Shown: positions 1 to 10,253, counted from the first letter of the stretch. The stretch: DNA of 64,000 nt from Argyresthia goedartella (GCA_949825045.1 OX463809.1:5731501-5795500), one strand, 5' to 3'. Notes: generated by a model not told the origin, from the letters alone. Made by a program: numbers and translations.

Positions 1-181
1 GCTCCGATGTTGGCGTACCTTGCAAACTTGCTGGTCTGGATTTTCTACCTTCCAACAAATCTTTAGCACCTGGTACACCCTTCAGCACCATGAAAACTTT
101 GAATTTCCACATCTTGAAGTCATCGGTCCCTGATAAGTTCCCGATTCGAACCTTGGCAGCTTCTACGATAGAATTGTCCAT
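1..181 (-). pseudogene. Ty1/copia-type gag, N-terminal part, cut by window edge
   Basis: An open frame starts with ATG at 181 and runs off the left edge, giving about 60 residues. It begins MDNSIVEAAKVRIGNLSG and contains the block DDFKMWKFKVFMVLKG. A hydrophobic or glycine patch followed by W-K at this spacing is typical of the N-terminus of copia-type gag polyproteins in insects. Gag forms the capsid of the retrotransposon particle. I could not identify an LTR or primer binding site upstream (182-560), so whether the element is complete cannot be told. It could instead be a domesticated gag-like gene. The family call is by resemblance only. Confidence 0.55.
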
Positions 182-629
182 TTTGACGTTTCCCTTGTAG
201 ACTAAGTTTTACACGAATCTTGTGTCCTGCTGACACAGTCTTGGTTTCTTCACCAAAATAACTTATTGGGATGACTTTGCGATTGGTTTAAATACTTTTT
301 AAATCTCTTAAAGCATAGAAACTCTTTCACAAAGTAGGTCAGTAACAAACAGACCAATAAGATTGAATACATGCTTCACTTAACAAAAACGACAGCTGAC
401 ACTAGCTTGACGTAAAGCCTAACCAAAGAGCTTCTATTCAAAACTGGACAAAGCAGGTCACCTATCTTAACAGGCACTGTCACCCTACCTCTGCAAATAA
501 GTGTGTGTAAAAAGAGCCGTTACTTGTGCCAAGTTTTAATCTAAAATTAGATAGAAATATATACATGATCTAATAGCAATGCTACAGTTGACTGTCGAAA
601 ACTTTCATTCTAGTTCTAAGGTCTTAAAC
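182..629. other. Non-coding stretch, no gene seen
   Basis: AT-rich sequence between the copia gag start and the CISD3-like stop codon. It probably holds the leader and perhaps the LTR of the copia element, but I could not match LTR ends. Confidence 0.4.
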
Positions 630-1542
630 TTAAATTTTCACTGTCGAAGCCTCTTGAACATCTTTTTGCTTGTGAGTGCCATCACAAAAGGGTCTGTTTT
701 TGGTTTGTTTGCAGTTGCACAGCCAATACTCCTTTGTTTTATTTACTGTGAATCTGATAGGTCTGAAAATATATGAAATGTTAGAAGTTAGCACACACAC
801 AATCACTAACATTATAAATTAGTAAAAAGCTATGACGGAGACCCCTTTGACCTCTTCAGTATAACGGTCAGACTGTTGATAAGGGAAGCCCCTAATTGTA
901 AAATTTTCAAAAATTATCACTTTTAAAGTTTTTATTTCCTTGGCGCCCCCCCCTTAACTACGACTAAACAGCCTCAGCAATATGAATAAAAAAGACAGCT
1001 GCACAAAATCACACAAGTACCTTTGTGTGAGTTTCAGGAAAACATCTTTATGTGTTCCATCACATAGTGGGTTGTTCTTGGAGCGGCCACACAGACACCA
1101 GTGGTACACTTTTCCTTCTTGTAGTGTCAGCTTGAATGGTTTCCTATCATACACCATGCCATTGTCCTGCTGACTTGATGCGGTGTATACTTCACCCAAT
1201 GGATTCTTGGGAATTTCTGGCTTTGGAGCCTTAGTGACATAGTTGACCTAAAAATTGGAAAGTAGAGGTTATGTTGATATTTTTGTAGTCATATTATAGA
1301 TATTTCAATCATATTTATAATCTATAAATGATACAGGTAATCAACAGACAAACATTATTGGTGGATGCTTCAATATTTCAAATATCAATTGACTAGCTAA
1401 ATAGTAGTTAGCAGGTACTAAAAGTAATCTTACATTTTTTGTTTAGAAATAGCACTGAAAAAGTTATGGTACCTATCCATGAACTTACCATATGAAAATG
1501 ATATCCGACATATCTAGAAATATTTAAGCTTCTCTTGAACAT
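630..1542 (-). CDS. CISD3: CISD3-like CDGSH iron-sulfur protein, mitochondrial, 3 exons
   Basis: Three exons join to 414 nt, or 137 aa: 1489-1542 (ATG at 1542, phase 0, donor GTAAGT), 1021-1247, and 630-762 (TAA at 630-632). All junctions are GT-AG and the frame stays open. The first 18 residues (MFKRSLNISRYVGYHFHM) are basic, with no acid, as in a mitochondrial targeting peptide. Two CDGSH motifs follow: C69-x-C71...C80-D-G-T-H84 and C109-x-C111...C120-D-G-T-H124. Each should bind a 2Fe-2S cluster through three Cys and one His. Two motifs in one chain and no membrane segment mark the CISD3 (MiNT) type rather than CISD1/2, and the length fits. Known family members are matrix proteins linked to iron-sulfur and redox homeostasis. 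The first exon was found by reading splice sites and is the least certain part. Confidence 0.9.
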
Positions 1543-1637
1543 TATTGTGTTTGTAAACAAATTTACAATAAATAAGCAATAAATAAATGCTTAACCCCAA
1601 GTGCAACCCAAAAAGTAAGTATATGATTCCTTTTTTT
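1543..1637. promoter_or_regulatory. Short 5' flank of the CISD3-like gene
   Basis: About 95 bases between the proposed ATG and the MITE. The sequence is AT-rich; I see no clear TATA box or initiator. Confidence 0.2.
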
Positions 1638-2230
1638 AATATGTTTTACGGCCCTGGAACCTGGTCCTTTTAGGCCAAATAGTTAAACTGAAATGAGTAA
1701 TGACTGTGCTGAAAGTTATTGTTATTGAATTCACTTAAATTCACTATCACAATATTGTTATAGATTATTTACAGTATTTACAATATATTTGTACAAGGGA
1801 GTAAAGTTTAGGGAATTTTTCAAAAGATCTTGTAGCCCACAATATACAGAACATCTATACTCAAAATTTCCACTCAGTTTTTGGCATTGTCCGGCTTGGA
1901 CTTATGATGCCCATGCCCATGTCAACGTCTAGATATACTTTTTTTTCACATTTTTCCTCACGGGATGGCAAAGGCAGCGTAAAGCCTAGCCATAAACACA
2001 GACCGTCTTACTACAAAAAATAATAAAAACACAGTATGAGCACTTGTTTAGCAAAATCATCATCTATCAGTAAACAAATGGTTAGCAAGCTTCTAAATTT
2101 CGTTACCACAAAAAAGTGTTTAGTGAGTATCTTACTAAAAAACGGCTAGATCATTCAGTTGGTTTCGTTCGTTCATCAACTAGCCTCAAAGGACTGAATT
2201 TCCAGGGCCGTACAACACAATATGAAAAAA
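1638..2230. mobile_element. MITE-like repeat with ACGGCCCTGGAA inverted ends
   Basis: The motif ACGGCCCTGGAA at about 1648-1659 is mirrored by TTCCAGGGCCGT at about 2200-2211. Poly-T/AATATG-type sequence lies outside both. A shortened copy in the opposite orientation lies at 33876-34075: the block 2015-2190 matches the reverse complement of 33876-34045 at roughly 80 percent, and that copy also ends in ACGGCCCT. No coding capacity is seen. I cannot place it in a superfamily. It sits just upstream of the CISD3-like gene. Confidence 0.65.
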
Positions 2231-2339
2231 TATTTAAAAAAACGTTCATAGTTTCATTTTACGCGAATAACATAAGAATGAATACATAATTTGATGTAAT
2301 TCCTAACTTAGTAATAGAACATGGTTAGGTAAAGTAGTG

Positions 2340-2470
2340 GTAAATCCTTATTTTTGTGTAGAAAACCGTTCACTTTAGTACTTTTATCAAACACGACTAA
2401 AAAATAAGCAGCGAAACGGAACGGAACGACACACGGAACTGTCACTGATAGTTCGTCAGACAATTTGTTT
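2340..2470 (-). repeat. Dispersed repeat fragment, copy also at 11120-11235
   Basis: The reverse complement of this stretch matches 11120-11235 over about 110 bases, including the shared run TTTCGCTGCTTATTTTTTAG. It is non-coding. The repeat type is unknown. Confidence 0.6.
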
Positions 2471-2520
2471 GTTTTAGTTCGGGATATTATTATTTATTCC
2501 TTGCTCAGGAAATTCTTGGA

Positions 2521-2880
2521 TCATACTGCCCGCCCTGCATGCTTACCCTGGGTAGTGATGACGATCAACAAAACAACACCTAATTTTCCAGGATTTCGAA
2601 ACAGAAAAGGTAAGAAATCTTCATAATCGTTTTCACCACACATCAACCCACTTCTGGGCATAGGCCTCTTGGTTAGTGAGTCAAGTCGATCTTCCGCCCC
2701 CTTATCGACACTCTGACCCAAGTCTCTTCTATCGCGCCAGTCTCCAAAGTTCTTTGGTAACTGCATGCAGAGAGATGTTGACTTGATAATATCGTCGGAC
2801 AATGCCCACTGGATGGCCCTATCTTTCCCCTTGTATTGTCTATCGCTACAGTCCACTGTCCGTCATCCCCTCTAACCAAG
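2521..2880 (-). pseudogene. Decayed 3' end of an RTE-type LINE
   Basis: The minus strand encodes a stretch with the pattern DDI...NFGDWRDRRDLGQSVDKG. This resembles the very C-terminus of RTE-like LINE proteins in insects (a W-[ST]-DD core, then W-R-x-x-R-D). Frameshifts separate the pieces and there is no start. It would be a fragment of a reverse transcriptase polyprotein. The call rests on motif resemblance only. Confidence 0.4.
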
Positions 2881-3237
2881 TGTCGAGTCCACCTCTACCT
2901 TAGCATTTTGGTATAATGTAATCGAAATCCTGTCTTTTCAGCACCAGCAAAGCCGCCATACATACTTGAATCAAATATGGAAATAAAAACCCACAAATGT
3001 GATAGAAGATGAACGTGAATTGTGGTGTAAACATTAATCCCTCAGATAGAAACATAATAATGGAGATAGAAAATCTTTCAAGGAATTGGCGATATTAATG
3101 AAATTGTTAATAAACAAATTAAAAATGTTGATATCAAAATGTGGTGTTATTACTGCTTCACTTTATTTCCTTTCATTCCAGGGGTCCTTAATGAATAAAG
3201 CCAGCTTTTCACTATGGGATATAATCTAATATAAATT
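2881..3237. other. Non-coding stretch, nothing identified
   Basis: AT-rich sequence with no open frame, hairpin or repeat that I could recognise. Confidence 0.4.
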
Positions 3238-3319
3238 ACATCTCAAGATTTAAAATAAATATTGCTGAACGGGCACTAGAAAGACTGGCAAGCAATATTT
3301 ATTTCCCAACTTGAGATGT
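3238..3319. repeat. Imperfect inverted repeat, 29-bp arms
   Basis: The left arm 3238-3266 and right arm 3291-3319 are near-perfect reverse complements around a 24-base loop (ACATCTCAAG ... ATATTGCT versus AGCAATAT ... CTTGAGATGT). It may be a small MITE or the remains of one. Confidence 0.7.
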
Positions 3320-3702
3320 TAAGCTTGGTTTACCCGAGGCCAGTGCTGGCTGGCTTGGTGTTGGCCTTGTAAAAACTTTTTTATAATTAAGTCCATTTTG
3401 CATGACAGGGGGATAGCCCATCGCAGCCACTAAGGAGGTTTCCCCACGATGTCCTATGGAGATATGAAGGTTTCCTCACGATAAAACTTGGACTTTAATG
3501 GAGTAAAAACCGCTTTTTCGTAAACAAAACCAACACAGCAGAACAGCTGGTCAATAATTCCGCCATCTTGACAAACAAGACACTCACTAAACAAGCTTTC
3601 TCGGTTGCCTAAATTGATCACATAGGTAATATAAGCCATGCCTATCCCTGCTAAGACGCTAAAATCAGTTTTGTGGTAACGATTTTTATAATCATGTGTT
3701 AA

Positions 3703-6700
3703 CACGCTCATTGCGTAGGGTCATTTTAGTTACCTGCAGAACTGTGGGGTACGAGATCCAAACTGCCTCGTGATGGTTTTCATTTTTATGCGGAGCGAGG
3801 TTGATTGTGCCTCGTGTGCCTTGGTGACTTCAATACGTTTTAAATTTATGAAATCAATGCCTACACAGATATTGAATATATGTATCGAAAGCTAACAGTA
3901 CAGACGTCATTTTGGTGCCCTCGCCCGAGAATCCTATGTAAATTGTCTGAAACAAACACAAAAAACCAAAACGAGGCGCTTAAAACCTCGCATCGCATTG
4001 AGACAAAACAAAACACGAGGTTTTTAGCGCCTCGTTGACGCAATATATTTACACATATCGATAAAGTCCTAGTGTTGGTGAAATGAAAAAGGTTTTTTTT
4101 ATCGACATTTTATTTTTAACAAATAGTTACAATAATTTTCACCTTAAAATAAGGGATAGCTAGCGGTAAAGGCGGTAGTTTCGATTTTTGCAGACTTGTT
4201 TATGATGTTGATGACTTTGTGAAAAATTGGGTTTAGTGGAATCTTGGATCATTCATTGGATCATCATCATCATAAACAAGTTTGGAAAAAAGTAACTACC
4301 GGATTTTAAGCAAGCTAAGATGTATAACGATATTAATAGGAGAAATCAATGTTTTTCATTGTAACAATTTAAACAGAAAGCTTTGGCGCACTTTTCACAA
4401 AAACCTTTCACCTTCTTCACTTTTTTATCTGCTTCTTTGCTTGAAAGTCTCTGTCTTACTTTTTCATAACAGCCGGTGCATCTACGTTTTTTTTCTAATA
4501 ATTTATATTGATGCTCAGGTTTTGGCTCCGCAGTAACCGAAGATTCTTGTTTTGTGTTGAAAGGTTTCCCAGTGAATTTTTCAATAACAGCTTCAACAAA
4601 TTCTTTTTTTGGCATCTTTGCTTTATTTTTCATATTATACAAGACCCAAGCGTTAACTAAGGCCGTACCAAAAATTAACTCCATCATAACTTTTCGATAC
4701 CATTTTAGTCCTCTTTTTAAAGAGCTATAATAAGAGGACATTTGGTCGCTATAGTCAACTCCTTTCTTACTGTCGTTATATGAGTAGACACATTCGGGCT
4801 TTTTTGTTGTCACACTTCTCTCTCCTCTAGTTTTAGTTACAGTACGAAGCGTAATATCATGATTTTTGCATGTGCTTATCATTAATACTGGTCTTTTATC
4901 CATCCATTTAATAATGCGAACGCCTTTGTGATTCATTTTTCCGATAATTTGTCCCTTTTTAATTTTCTGTGATACTATGGTACGAGGCAATCCTTTTCTA
5001 TTACTTCTTAAAGTACCACACAAGAATGTTTTTTTGCTCAACAAATCTTCAGCTAGGTCAATCGAATTATAAAAATTATCAGCAATTACTATTCTGCCTT
5101 TGAATTCTAAATCTTTGATCAGTCTCATCACAGTTTTAGGTCCATGATTCAATTCTCGGCCACCATCTCCTTTGCCAGTGTAAACTATAACACTGAATGT
5201 AAATCCTTCCGGAGTACATAGTTTGTAAAGCTTTACGCCGTACTTATGGGCTTTATTTTTTATATATTGGCGGAATTTTAGTCGCCCTCGCCATGGTATC
5301 ATTGATTCGTCAATCACTAATATTTTTCCCGGTACCACAACTTTTCGAAATTCTGCAAGGATCATTTCAAGCACATTTCGAATTTTGTATAATTTGTCAC
5401 CGCTGGATTCATCTTGATCTTGCCTACTAAAATGCCAAAATTTCAGGATCATTTGGAATCTGTCTCTTGTCATAACACTTACAATATAGTTGTTTCTATA
5501 CATTGCATTTTGAGACCAGTAGTCATTCATTCGTGGTAGTCGCACTAAGCCCATTACAAGCAACACACCAAAAAACTTTCTCATTTCTTCTCTGTCCACA
5601 GGCTTCCAGGACTTCAATCGTGATTTAGGTTTCAATTCTGTTGCAGAAATAGTTTTTTCCGCGTAAATATTTGTTTCAATCACAATTTTATCTAAAATAT
5701 CATCTGTTATCAAGAGGCGATAAAAATCTTCCGGAGTTTTCACATCATCAGGTATATTGAGTTTACATTCTTCAGTAAACACATCCAAATCAGGCACTGA
5801 ATCATTTATATCAATCCATTCATCTTCATCATTTGCTCTGGGATTTGGTAGGGCAGCTGCAGCTGCTGAGCGAGTTTCTGGTATTGGTTCAAAGCTTGAA
5901 GAATCACTATCTTGTTCTGTGATATCATCATCGCTTTCAGAGGAATGACTAGGATGGTAGCTGCCATCATCAGAATCACTATTCTGTTCTGTAACCACAA
6001 CATGATTTGGTTCTTCATGGGTTATTTGCTCAGATAGACTTGTATTGGTATTAGGTATTTTACTCTCTGCCAGGTCAACAATCACTGTATTTGTTGGTTC
6101 AATATCAAGTGTTGTGTCATTGATGTTGATTATGACTTGACTCGATTCCGATTTAGTATCCGTTTCCGGTTTACTAGTCGATGGCGGTGTAGAAAAACAT
6201 TCTGTTTTATCTTCACTGGTGGCGACAGCTGATAATTCAAGGCTTTGTTTCGTCATTGGTGTAAGTAAATCCTCATTTCGTCTTCTGTTCGAAGGCGTCG
6301 ATAGAAGTTCACGTATTTTTTTTTCATCAAATGAGTTATCCATGGGAATCATATTAGAAACGGAAATGTTACTTAGAGATTCGTAACTGCTAGGACTTTT
6401 GTTCAGAGGTTTGAGAACAACGTTGTCATCAGTCAGAGGGTTAATGAAACTGTTGCTGGTGTCAGTCACTGAGGCGGGAATAACAATGTCTTCCAGAATG
6501 CGAATTTTAGGTATCGTTACATCTCGATGACAACTGAGAGAATCATTTTCATTAGTCGAACTCATATTTCTGTTAGTGTCTGTTTGAGGGTAGTTTGATA
6601 AATCTAGGATTTGGAACTCTCCACTGTCCTTTTCTTGCGGACTGCGGCAGCTGGACGCCGGTGCAACATTGGTAAGTTCTTGGTATGTGCGACCGGAACT

Positions 6701-7237
6701 AGGACTCATGGATATATTATTCTCATTTAGTACAGAAATATTTGTGTCACTGCGCTGCAACACTTTTTTGTATAGGGACTGTGATTTTGGATTTTCGTGT
6801 TTTTCAACTACAGGTGCATCTAAATTTGTGAACGACAGCTCCAGAATTCGCCGGGATCTTTTTCTATTCACTGCTTTCGTCACGTCCATTGCGAATTCCA
6901 AAACACATGCGATAGTTACGTAAGATCGAACGACACTAACCAATTTTACCAATCAACCTCGTGCGAGGTACTCACGAGGCCCTATACGCCTCGTGTTGCA
7001 AAGAACGCAAAATTTTGCGAATCTGTCGCAACGAGGTACAACACGCCTCGTGCTATATTATTGGTTCTATGAGTACTTTAGGGTATGGTCAAGATGCCAA
7101 GTTAGGTTGTCTCCCTTGTTTACGTTAAAAAAGTCATAAGAATCCAGCCGCAAAAAAGAGACGAACGGTTTTTTCACCTCCGCACTGAGTGCAAACCATG
7201 GACGAGGCGTGTAACGCCTCGCTTCGCAATGAGCGTG
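3703..7237 (-). mobile_element. Complete piggyBac-like DNA transposon, 3535 bp
   Basis: Perfect 13-bp terminal inverted repeats: CACGCTCATTGCG at 3703-3715 and CGCAATGAGCGTG at 7225-7237. They are flanked by TTAA duplications at 3699-3702 and 7238-7241, the invariable piggyBac target site. The single transposase frame (4346-6889) is open. Both subterminal regions carry many copies of the motif CGAGGCGT/ACGCCTCG or shorter forms (about 3762-4040 and 6955-7220), often as back-to-back pairs. These are plausible transposase binding sites. Perfect ends, intact target duplication and an undamaged frame suggest a young insertion that may still be mobile. Confidence 0.95.
4346..6889 (-). CDS. piggyBac-like transposase (DDE_Tnp_1_7), 847 aa
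   Basis: It would cut and paste the surrounding element at TTAA sites. The first 370 or so residues are low-complexity, rich in Ser, Thr, Asn and acidic residues. The conserved core follows, with catalytic aspartates at D527 (VIDESMIPW), D604 (IADNFYNS) and D712 with D715 (KKGVDYSDQM). Spacings of 77, 108 and 3 are close to those of the Trichoplusia enzyme (78, 101, 3). The C-terminus has a Cys-rich zinc-binding domain (CTGCYEKV ... CEKCAKAFCLNC). At 847 aa it is longer than the usual 600 or so because of the N-terminal extension. ATG at 6889 is chosen because the upstream open part (to 6952) has no ATG. No stop or frameshift was seen. Confidence 0.93.
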   Translation of the reverse strand: MDVTKAVNRKRSRRILELSFTNLDAPVVEKHENPKSQSLYKKVLQRSDTNISVLNENNISMSPSSGRTYQELTNVAPASSCRSPQEKDSGEFQILDLSNYPQTDTNRNMSSTNENDSLSCHRDVTIPKIRILEDIVIPASVTDTSNSFINPLTDDNVVLKPLNKSPSSYESLSNISVSNMIPMDNSFDEKKIRELLSTPSNRRRNEDLLTPMTKQSLELSAVATSEDKTECFSTPPSTSKPETDTKSESSQVIININDTTLDIEPTNTVIVDLAESKIPNTNTSLSEQITHEEPNHVVVTEQNSDSDDGSYHPSHSSESDDDITEQDSDSSSFEPIPETRSAAAAALPNPRANDEDEWIDINDSVPDLDVFTEECKLNIPDDVKTPEDFYRLLITDDILDKIVIETNIYAEKTISATELKPKSRLKSWKPVDREEMRKFFGVLLVMGLVRLPRMNDYWSQNAMYRNNYIVSVMTRDRFQMILKFWHFSRQDQDESSGDKLYKIRNVLEMILAEFRKVVVPGKILVIDESMIPWRGRLKFRQYIKNKAHKYGVKLYKLCTPEGFTFSVIVYTGKGDGGRELNHGPKTVMRLIKDLEFKGRIVIADNFYNSIDLAEDLLSKKTFLCGTLRSNRKGLPRTIVSQKIKKGQIIGKMNHKGVRIIKWMDKRPVLMISTCKNHDITLRTVTKTRGERSVTTKKPECVYSYNDSKKGVDYSDQMSSYYSSLKRGLKWYRKVMMELIFGTALVNAWVLYNMKNKAKMPKKEFVEAVIEKFTGKPFNTKQESSVTAEPKPEHQYKLLEKKRRCTGCYEKVRQRLSSKEADKKVKKVKGFCEKCAKAFCLNCYNEKH

Positions 7238-7241
7238 TTAA

Positions 7242-7602
7242 ACAATGGTTAAAGTTTTTTGTGGTAAGACGGAGAGTACCTACGTAAGAGCAAAAGAGTT
7301 TCGTTTATCGGGGTCTATTGACAAACGTTTCTATGTCGTTTTTTTGCCATTTCCGGCCAGCAGAGTAGTGAATCTAAGGTCGCAATAGGTCTTTATTCAC
7401 GTAGTATCCTATTATATGTCTGTGCTTTATTCTAAGCAATGAAAGGAAAAGGAACGGGATTTGGGATATTTGGATATCAAAATCACTTTCAAATATTTAG
7501 AAATCAGATACCATACAGTCTACAATTAAGATGTCATAAAAATCAGGGAATAATGCAATGCTTTTTGAGGAATGCAGGAGGAAATGCATTTATTCCTTAA
7601 TT
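7242..7602. other. Non-coding flank of the piggyBac insertion
   Basis: AT-rich, no gene or repeat recognised. Confidence 0.4.
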
Positions 7603-7800
7603 TTTAGGGTTCCGTACCGGAATGATGCTAAAGAGGACCCTATTACTAAGCCTCCGCTGTCCGTCTGTCCGTCCATCACCGGGCTCTACCGGATCAACCG
7701 AAATAGGTAGTGAGCTAAAATTTTCCCAGAGGGTGTATTCTACTGCCACTATAACAAGATACGTGTTTACAATACGCTTGTAATAAGATTCTGTGGCCAT
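7603..7800 (+). repeat. Dispersed repeat family A, partial copy 1
   Basis: It begins with AGGGTTCCGTACC and contains CCTATTACTAAG, CTCCGCTGTCCGTCTGTCCG and CACTATAACAA. The same blocks in the same order occur at 55222-55626 (plus) and, reversed, at 62490-62815. It is non-coding. This copy lacks the right part found in the other two. Confidence 0.75.
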
Positions 7801-7929
7801 GTTGTTTTGTTTTGCCCCCTCAGATAGAAAACAAAACATAAATTTCGAATTGGAGCTGAGCACTCCTTTTCTGTGATATACATATTGATTTGCCTCTCCG
7901 GTAAATCTTTAATAATATACGGGTATACG

Positions 7930-8895
7930 ACCCCGGTCTCCCGAGCTACCACGATTCGCCTGCCAAACAATGACTCTAGCTAAATACAATACAAAGACAA
8001 TGAATAACGACGAAAAGCTTTTTGAACTACTAGTCCAACATATAAATTGGGATCTAATAGAACTATCTGAAATAAGGAGGTATGGTGAAGACTGAAGACC
8101 TAGCGCGCCTGGCATCTGGTCATTTGTTATACCACGATATTTCTACATATGGTGGTGTTGGCTTTTTGATTTACAAAATGCTACTCAGCAGTCCAAAACA
8201 TCACGAGTGTGTCTACAAGAGTATGTTATGTTAATCTGTCGCTTTTAAAGTCATACAAATTTATGCTCCTACTTAAATATCATAAAGAAGAAGCAATACA
8301 ACCTTTTTAAGAGGAAATAGAGAGAGTGTGTCTTGAGAACCCATGCTACTTCACGGTAATAAATTGTGATTTTAACGCAAATATAGGACCCCCTGCAGAA
8401 CAGAAATCGTCGGTTGGAAAATTCGAGTTATGTAGTCGAAATCCCCGAGGGCGAACCCCAGTTATTTTCTAGAGCAACATCATTTCTAAGCTATGAACAT
8501 ATTTTTTTTAAATGGACCCTCGAGAAAATGGACCAGGGCTTATAATACCAGAACCATCCAGAACAAAAGAGGCCCCAAAGTCTTCAAAAAGAATCTGAAC
8601 AAAAATAAAATGGAGATAAACAAGCTCACGGATACAGCAGGAAACATTGTGACGAATCGGGATCAAATTACAAAGATAGCACAATAAACAAAGCACCGAC
8701 ACCAGACTCACCAGATTCTGCGGACCCTAGAGCAGTACCTGTGGAACGCTGCGACGAAAGTGATCGACCTCCGATAACTTCAGATGAAGGCAAAGCATCT
8801 GGGGAGGATGGGGTGAATATTGAGATGCTGTAGGCTGGTGGAGAGCCCGTCCTTAAAGTTCTCGTAAAACTCATCAACACGGGATTGCCGAGATG
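7930..8895 (+). pseudogene. Decayed RTE-clade LINE (endonuclease to start of RT)
   Basis: Reading through frameshifts gives an AP-endonuclease start (LLVQHINWDLIELSEIRR, near 8010-8080), then LASGHLLYH and GGVGFLIYKM, then a GDFNA-like stretch near 8360-8400 and GKFELCSRNPRG. The pre-RT block follows (NGPSRKWTRA, 8510; KLTDTAGNIVTNRDQI, 8620) and then the RT entry SDEGKASGEDGVNIEML (8780-8830), with an in-frame stop after it. The order and motifs are those of RTE-type LINEs. It is damaged by several stops and indels and lacks the RT catalytic part. Confidence 0.8.
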
Positions 8896-9099
8896 ATTTC
8901 GACCGAGATAGACACTAATTCTGACATATGCGACCGAGACATTATCTGGTACCCATGGAGGTGCAGACAAGTCCTCGAGAGCATAGATTCGAGACGAAAA
9001 ATACAAATTTTGTTATGTTTCTTGTGTTGTTGCTGTCGGGTGTACAGTTTAGACATATTTGATTTTCGTTTGTTGATATAGCGTATTGATATAGAAGCG

Positions 9100-9395
9100 T
9101 CCGTGGGCTAGCGGTATTCGCACATCGGAAACGATCGTACGGGTAGCAACGTCTGGCTGAGATGGGTACTGGATGGGTGACCGTTTCTGTGGCATTAGTT
9201 TCAGATGACACGTTAAGCTGTAGGTCACGGCTAATATCGCTAGTTACTTGGTGGTGGTAATCGTTAAGCTGATCAGAGGCCCTAATAGAGGCAGCTTGAA
9301 TCAAACCGCACTGAGCCAGCGTGGTAAAGTATGGTTCAATCTTACTCGTTTCCGGGTAAAGGCCCGTGCCCCTTGGTGGGGACATTAATAGGCTA
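9100..9395 (+). mobile_element. SINE with 5S rRNA-like head and LINE-like tail
   Basis: The head at 9100-9182 contains GGGTACTGGATGGGTGACCG, which closely matches the internal control region (box C) of 5S rRNA, preceded by ACGTCTGGC as in 5S genes. The 3' part (from about 9310) has AGCCAGCGTGGTAAAGTATG, then CCCGTGCCCCTTGGTGGGGA and ends AATAGGCT. That tail is shared by lepidopteran RTE LINEs and their SINEs. Size (about 295 bp) and architecture fit a SINE made by RNA polymerase III and copied by a LINE in trans. Confidence 0.65.
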
Positions 9396-9429
9396 CATTT
9401 TTTTAAATATAAGTATACTATTCTTATTG

Positions 9430-10213
9430 CGTAGAACTATTTATCACTAGGTGGTTGATAATCATTTGCTAACTTTAAACACAAGCAAAACATTTTTTTT
9501 AGCTTTCCACATTAACAAGGCTTCTGCTCCTGTTACCTTACCAGACATTCCTATACACCAATGTGGAGAAACCGAGAGGCATTCTTGCTCCTGCCCAGGC
9601 ATTCAGAGGATCAGTAATATTCGCTACCTAGGTGTCCAACTAGATGAATGTTTGACATTTCAGTCACACATCGATAAATCTGTCTGGCAGAGTTCGAAAG
9701 GTGATTGGCATAATGAAGTCCCTAAGAAATAATGCTGACAAGAAACTACTGAATTACATATAAATTGCTCTTTGCCAGTCACTTATCACTTATTGCATCT
9801 CGATTTGGGGAGCCCCTGCCAAAACATTAATGAGCAAGGTTGAGCGAGCGCAGCGATCTGTGTTGAAGGTAATGTGTAGAAGACCTCGCTTATATTCTAC
9901 GGATAGTCTTTACGAAGAATGTTCGGTACCTCATGTCCGTCAACTCTACATCTTGAAGGTTGTCCTTGATATGCACAAGAATACGCTGAACTCACCGGAA
10001 TACGTCCAGCTTTGCAGTCAAAGAACTTTCAGAGTCCCGGTACTTAGAACTAGAACTGCTTTTGCCCAGCGCTTTTCCCACTTTACTACACCCTTTCTCT
10101 ATAACAGAATACTAAAGCACTGCGATATACAGAACTGCTCAGTGGGAGAAAGTAAACTGACTATAACATCTCTTTTAAAACTTTCAACTATGAATCTACG
10201 GAGGCCTTGCTGA
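9430..10213 (+). pseudogene. 5'-truncated LINE, C-terminal part of reverse transcriptase ORF
   Basis: The frame starts abruptly and encodes the region after the RT active site: NHLLTLNTSKTFFLAFH, YLGVQLDECLTFQSHID, VIGIMKSLRNN, then a stop at about 9761, then CISIWGAPAKT and VERAQRSVLKVM up to the TGA at 10211-10213. These are the usual C-terminal blocks of CR1/Jockey-type LINEs. A frameshift near 9695 and a nonsense codon break it. The 3' UTR appears to continue to about 10856, where an AATAAA and an AT-rich end are found, but it is interrupted by the CA repeat and the long inverted repeat. Confidence 0.85.
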
Positions 10214-10253
10214 CTATCTAAAAATGGCATACTGTGGAGAATAACCCAAAACC

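Noticed and set aside
2673..2879. 68-codon minus-strand frame
   Set aside because: Another frame of the same decayed LINE end.
2880..2970. Candidate first exon for the CISD3-like gene starting MYGGFAGAEK
   Set aside because: Its donor would leave the wrong phase for the exon at 1021-1247; the exon at 1489-1542 fits exactly.
3454..3711. 85-codon minus-strand frame as a gene
   Set aside because: Its ATG lies in the piggyBac terminal repeat and the frame crosses the TTAA junction, so it is not a native start. No recognisable domain.
8942..9385. 147-codon minus-strand frame
   Set aside because: Antisense to the 5S-like SINE and its flank; composition follows the repeat and no domain is seen.
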